Origin: JBBQVZ01 sp963695975
GTDB taxonomy: Bacteria; Actinomycetota; UBA4738; HRBIN12
Assembly: GCA_963695975.1 (NCBI GenBank)
Contig: CAVOIB010000009.1
Span: 168,024 to 232,023, forward strand
Reading direction: 5' to 3'
DNA length: 64,000 bases
The notes beneath the pieces are model-generated. The model saw nothing but the letters and a program-made list of their open reading frames with translations. It did no database searches and was not told the origin of the DNA. This document shows, piece by piece, positions 63,118 through 64,000 of the stretch (positions within the stretch are counted from its first letter, which is position 1; each line of letters opens with the position of its first letter). Position numbers and translations under genes: made by a program.

Positions 63118-63539
63118 TCAGTTGTGCCCGACTGCCCACGCGCAAGCCTGTCCGCCGCGACGGACAAAGCTAGCGATGACTTGGATACCGAACCGATGGA
63201 GGCCTCTGAAATTAAGCCCGTACCTACCTTGCAGATCCGTCCTTCCACCGCCTCCCACGACCGGACCGCGAGGGTCGTGCACCCACACGGGGACCCGACG
63301 CGCACATGCGCTGAACCCGTCGGGTGCTCTCACCCTTCCTACAGCCGAGCGCGCCGGGTAGTTGTTGGGACCCACCCACACGGTCACGCTTCGAGGGTGA
63401 GGCGTCCGCGAAGGAGCAGAGGGATGAGGTGCCACGCTCGGGTGGACGGACCGATTCGCGTCGCACCGGCCACATGCATGACTGATGCAAGACCGATCGC
63501 CACGACGACTGCCATGACCACGGTCGTCTTCAGCTTCAT
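63118..63539 (-). pseudogene. Secreted Ig-like small protein, frameshifted
   Basis: An ATG at 63539 (SD GGAAGGGG on the minus strand) opens MKLKTTVVMAVVVAIGLASV, a signal peptide, but the frame ends after 51 codons. Another frame then reads SVTVWVGPNNYPARSAVGRV, ACARRVPVWVHD and GLNFRGLHRFGIQVIASF, resembling a small bacterial Ig-like domain with a Cys pair. One indel near 63390 would join them. Confidence 0.5.
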
Positions 63540-63642
63540 CGTGGCTGCCCCTTCCGCACCTCGTTCCGCAAGTCAAGCCGTGAGGACCAGCGCAGGTCAA
63601 GGGGCCAAACCGCCCAGGGGCATGGAGGCACCGGGACCTAGT

Positions 63643-63801
63643 TCACGCTGCGATTGCGCCAACAATGACCTGAAGCGCCTCGACCATGTGCAGCCGCGCG
63701 ACCTCGTCCACCTCCAGATCGATCAGGACTTCCGCCAGCCACTCCGTGTCGGCTCGTTGGTGCAGCGGGGGGCTGGTCCAGGGTTGGGCTGTTGTCCCAG
63801 G
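63643..63801 (-). pseudogene. Small helical protein (HQRAD family), copy 2, truncated
   Basis: The C-terminal part HQRADTEWLAEVLIDLEVD and EVARLHMVEALQVIVG matches copy 1. No in-frame ATG or GTG is present upstream before an in-frame stop at 63802-63804, and the 80-bp repeat begins at 63798. It looks like a gene cut by the island edge. Confidence 0.45.
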
Positions 63802-63877
63802 TCAGAAAGTTTCGCCAGCGTCGGGTCAGGACGACTTGGTATTGATACGGACAGGGCTCGTGACCAATTCGTGACCA
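63798..63877 (+). repeat. Right imperfect direct repeat of candidate island
   Basis: CAGGTCAGA, 21 nt, AGGACGACT, 22 nt, CGTGACCAAT then CGTGACCA, in the same order and orientation as 53391-53471. Confidence 0.5.
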
Positions 63878-63888
63878 AAGGATCCTTG

Positions 63889-64000
63889 ATGGCCCGGGAG
63901 ATTGAGTCGGCGACGGCGAGCGTTCTCACGGAGATCTGTGGACTGCCATTGCCTACGCCTGATTGGTTGATCCGACCGGGGCGATCGCAGTGCCTCCGTG
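63889..64000 (+). CDS. Partial hypothetical protein running off the right edge
   Basis: ATG 63889 follows AAAGGA at 6 nt. The visible 37 residues (MAREIESATASVLTEICGLP and TPDWLIRPGRSQC) have no stop before the window ends. No family was recognised with certainty. Confidence 0.4.
   Translation, partial: MAREIESATASVLTEICGLPLPTPDWLIRPGRSQCLR

Overview
The window is 64 kb of high-GC, gene-dense bacterial DNA. High GC, frequent GTG/TTG starts, repeated TANNNT boxes 6-9 nt upstream of start codons (leaderless transcription), Tat lipoproteins, cytochrome P450s and many MFS and APC carriers all suggest an actinobacterium-like organism, probably environmental. No rRNA, CRISPR array, transposase or recognisable integrase was seen.

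Layout. 0-7.6 kb: 3' end of gatB, an MFS-like carrier, a Rieske ferredoxin with its flavin reductase, a class V aminotransferase (frameshifted) next to serA, and a second MFS exporter. 7.7-12.3 kb: a phytoene-dehydrogenase-like flavoprotein and two paralogous GcvT/DmdA-type folate-dependent proteins around a YqgE protein. 12.3-18 kb: two SAM methyltransferases, a branched-chain aminotransferase, an APC permease, a UspA protein and an orphan PotD-like Tat lipoprotein. 18-26.2 kb: M1 aminopeptidase, then a complete peptide ABC importer (binding protein frameshifted). 26.2-32.1 kb: a likely operon for aldehyde dehydrogenase, class III extradiol dioxygenase, APC permease, PLP decarboxylase and MarR regulator, behind a good sigma70-type promoter with an embedded palindrome. 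32.1-41.2 kb: a broken PAS/cyclase gene, two P450s, two glutamine-synthetase-like ligases, an SDR, a secreted phosphoesterase and a MetE-C-like protein. 41.2-47.8 kb: PlsC acyltransferase, two FAH-family hydrolases, an acetoacetate-decarboxylase-family protein, gltX, a peptidoglycan amidase and an MFS carrier. 47.8-53.2 kb: a small Cys-rich protein, a secreted phospholipase-C-like phosphoesterase (frameshifted, Pro/Ser tail), a large secreted protein and a DUF1801 protein. 53.3-63.9 kb: a candidate genomic island bounded by 80-bp imperfect direct repeats, the left one beside a tRNA-Glu-like 3' half. It carries a zinc-ribbon/cyclase/AAA/TPR regulator, a giant modular surface protein (three 378-bp near-identical repeats, beta-helix, CARDB, LamG, FN3) broken by many indels, and several small secreted or helical proteins on the minus strand.

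The genes together suggest peptide, amino-acid and amine catabolism. Peptides are imported and hydrolysed, amino acids are imported by two APC carriers, transaminated or decarboxylated, and an aromatic ring appears to be opened by an HpaD-type dioxygenase and passed to an aldehyde dehydrogenase and FAH-type hydrolases. The GS-like ligases could activate amines, and the Rieske/reductase pair could supply electrons to the P450s. These links are inference from gene content.

At least a dozen probable indels interrupt otherwise well-conserved reading frames, so sequence error (an uncorrected assembly) is a serious alternative to gene decay wherever a gene is called broken.
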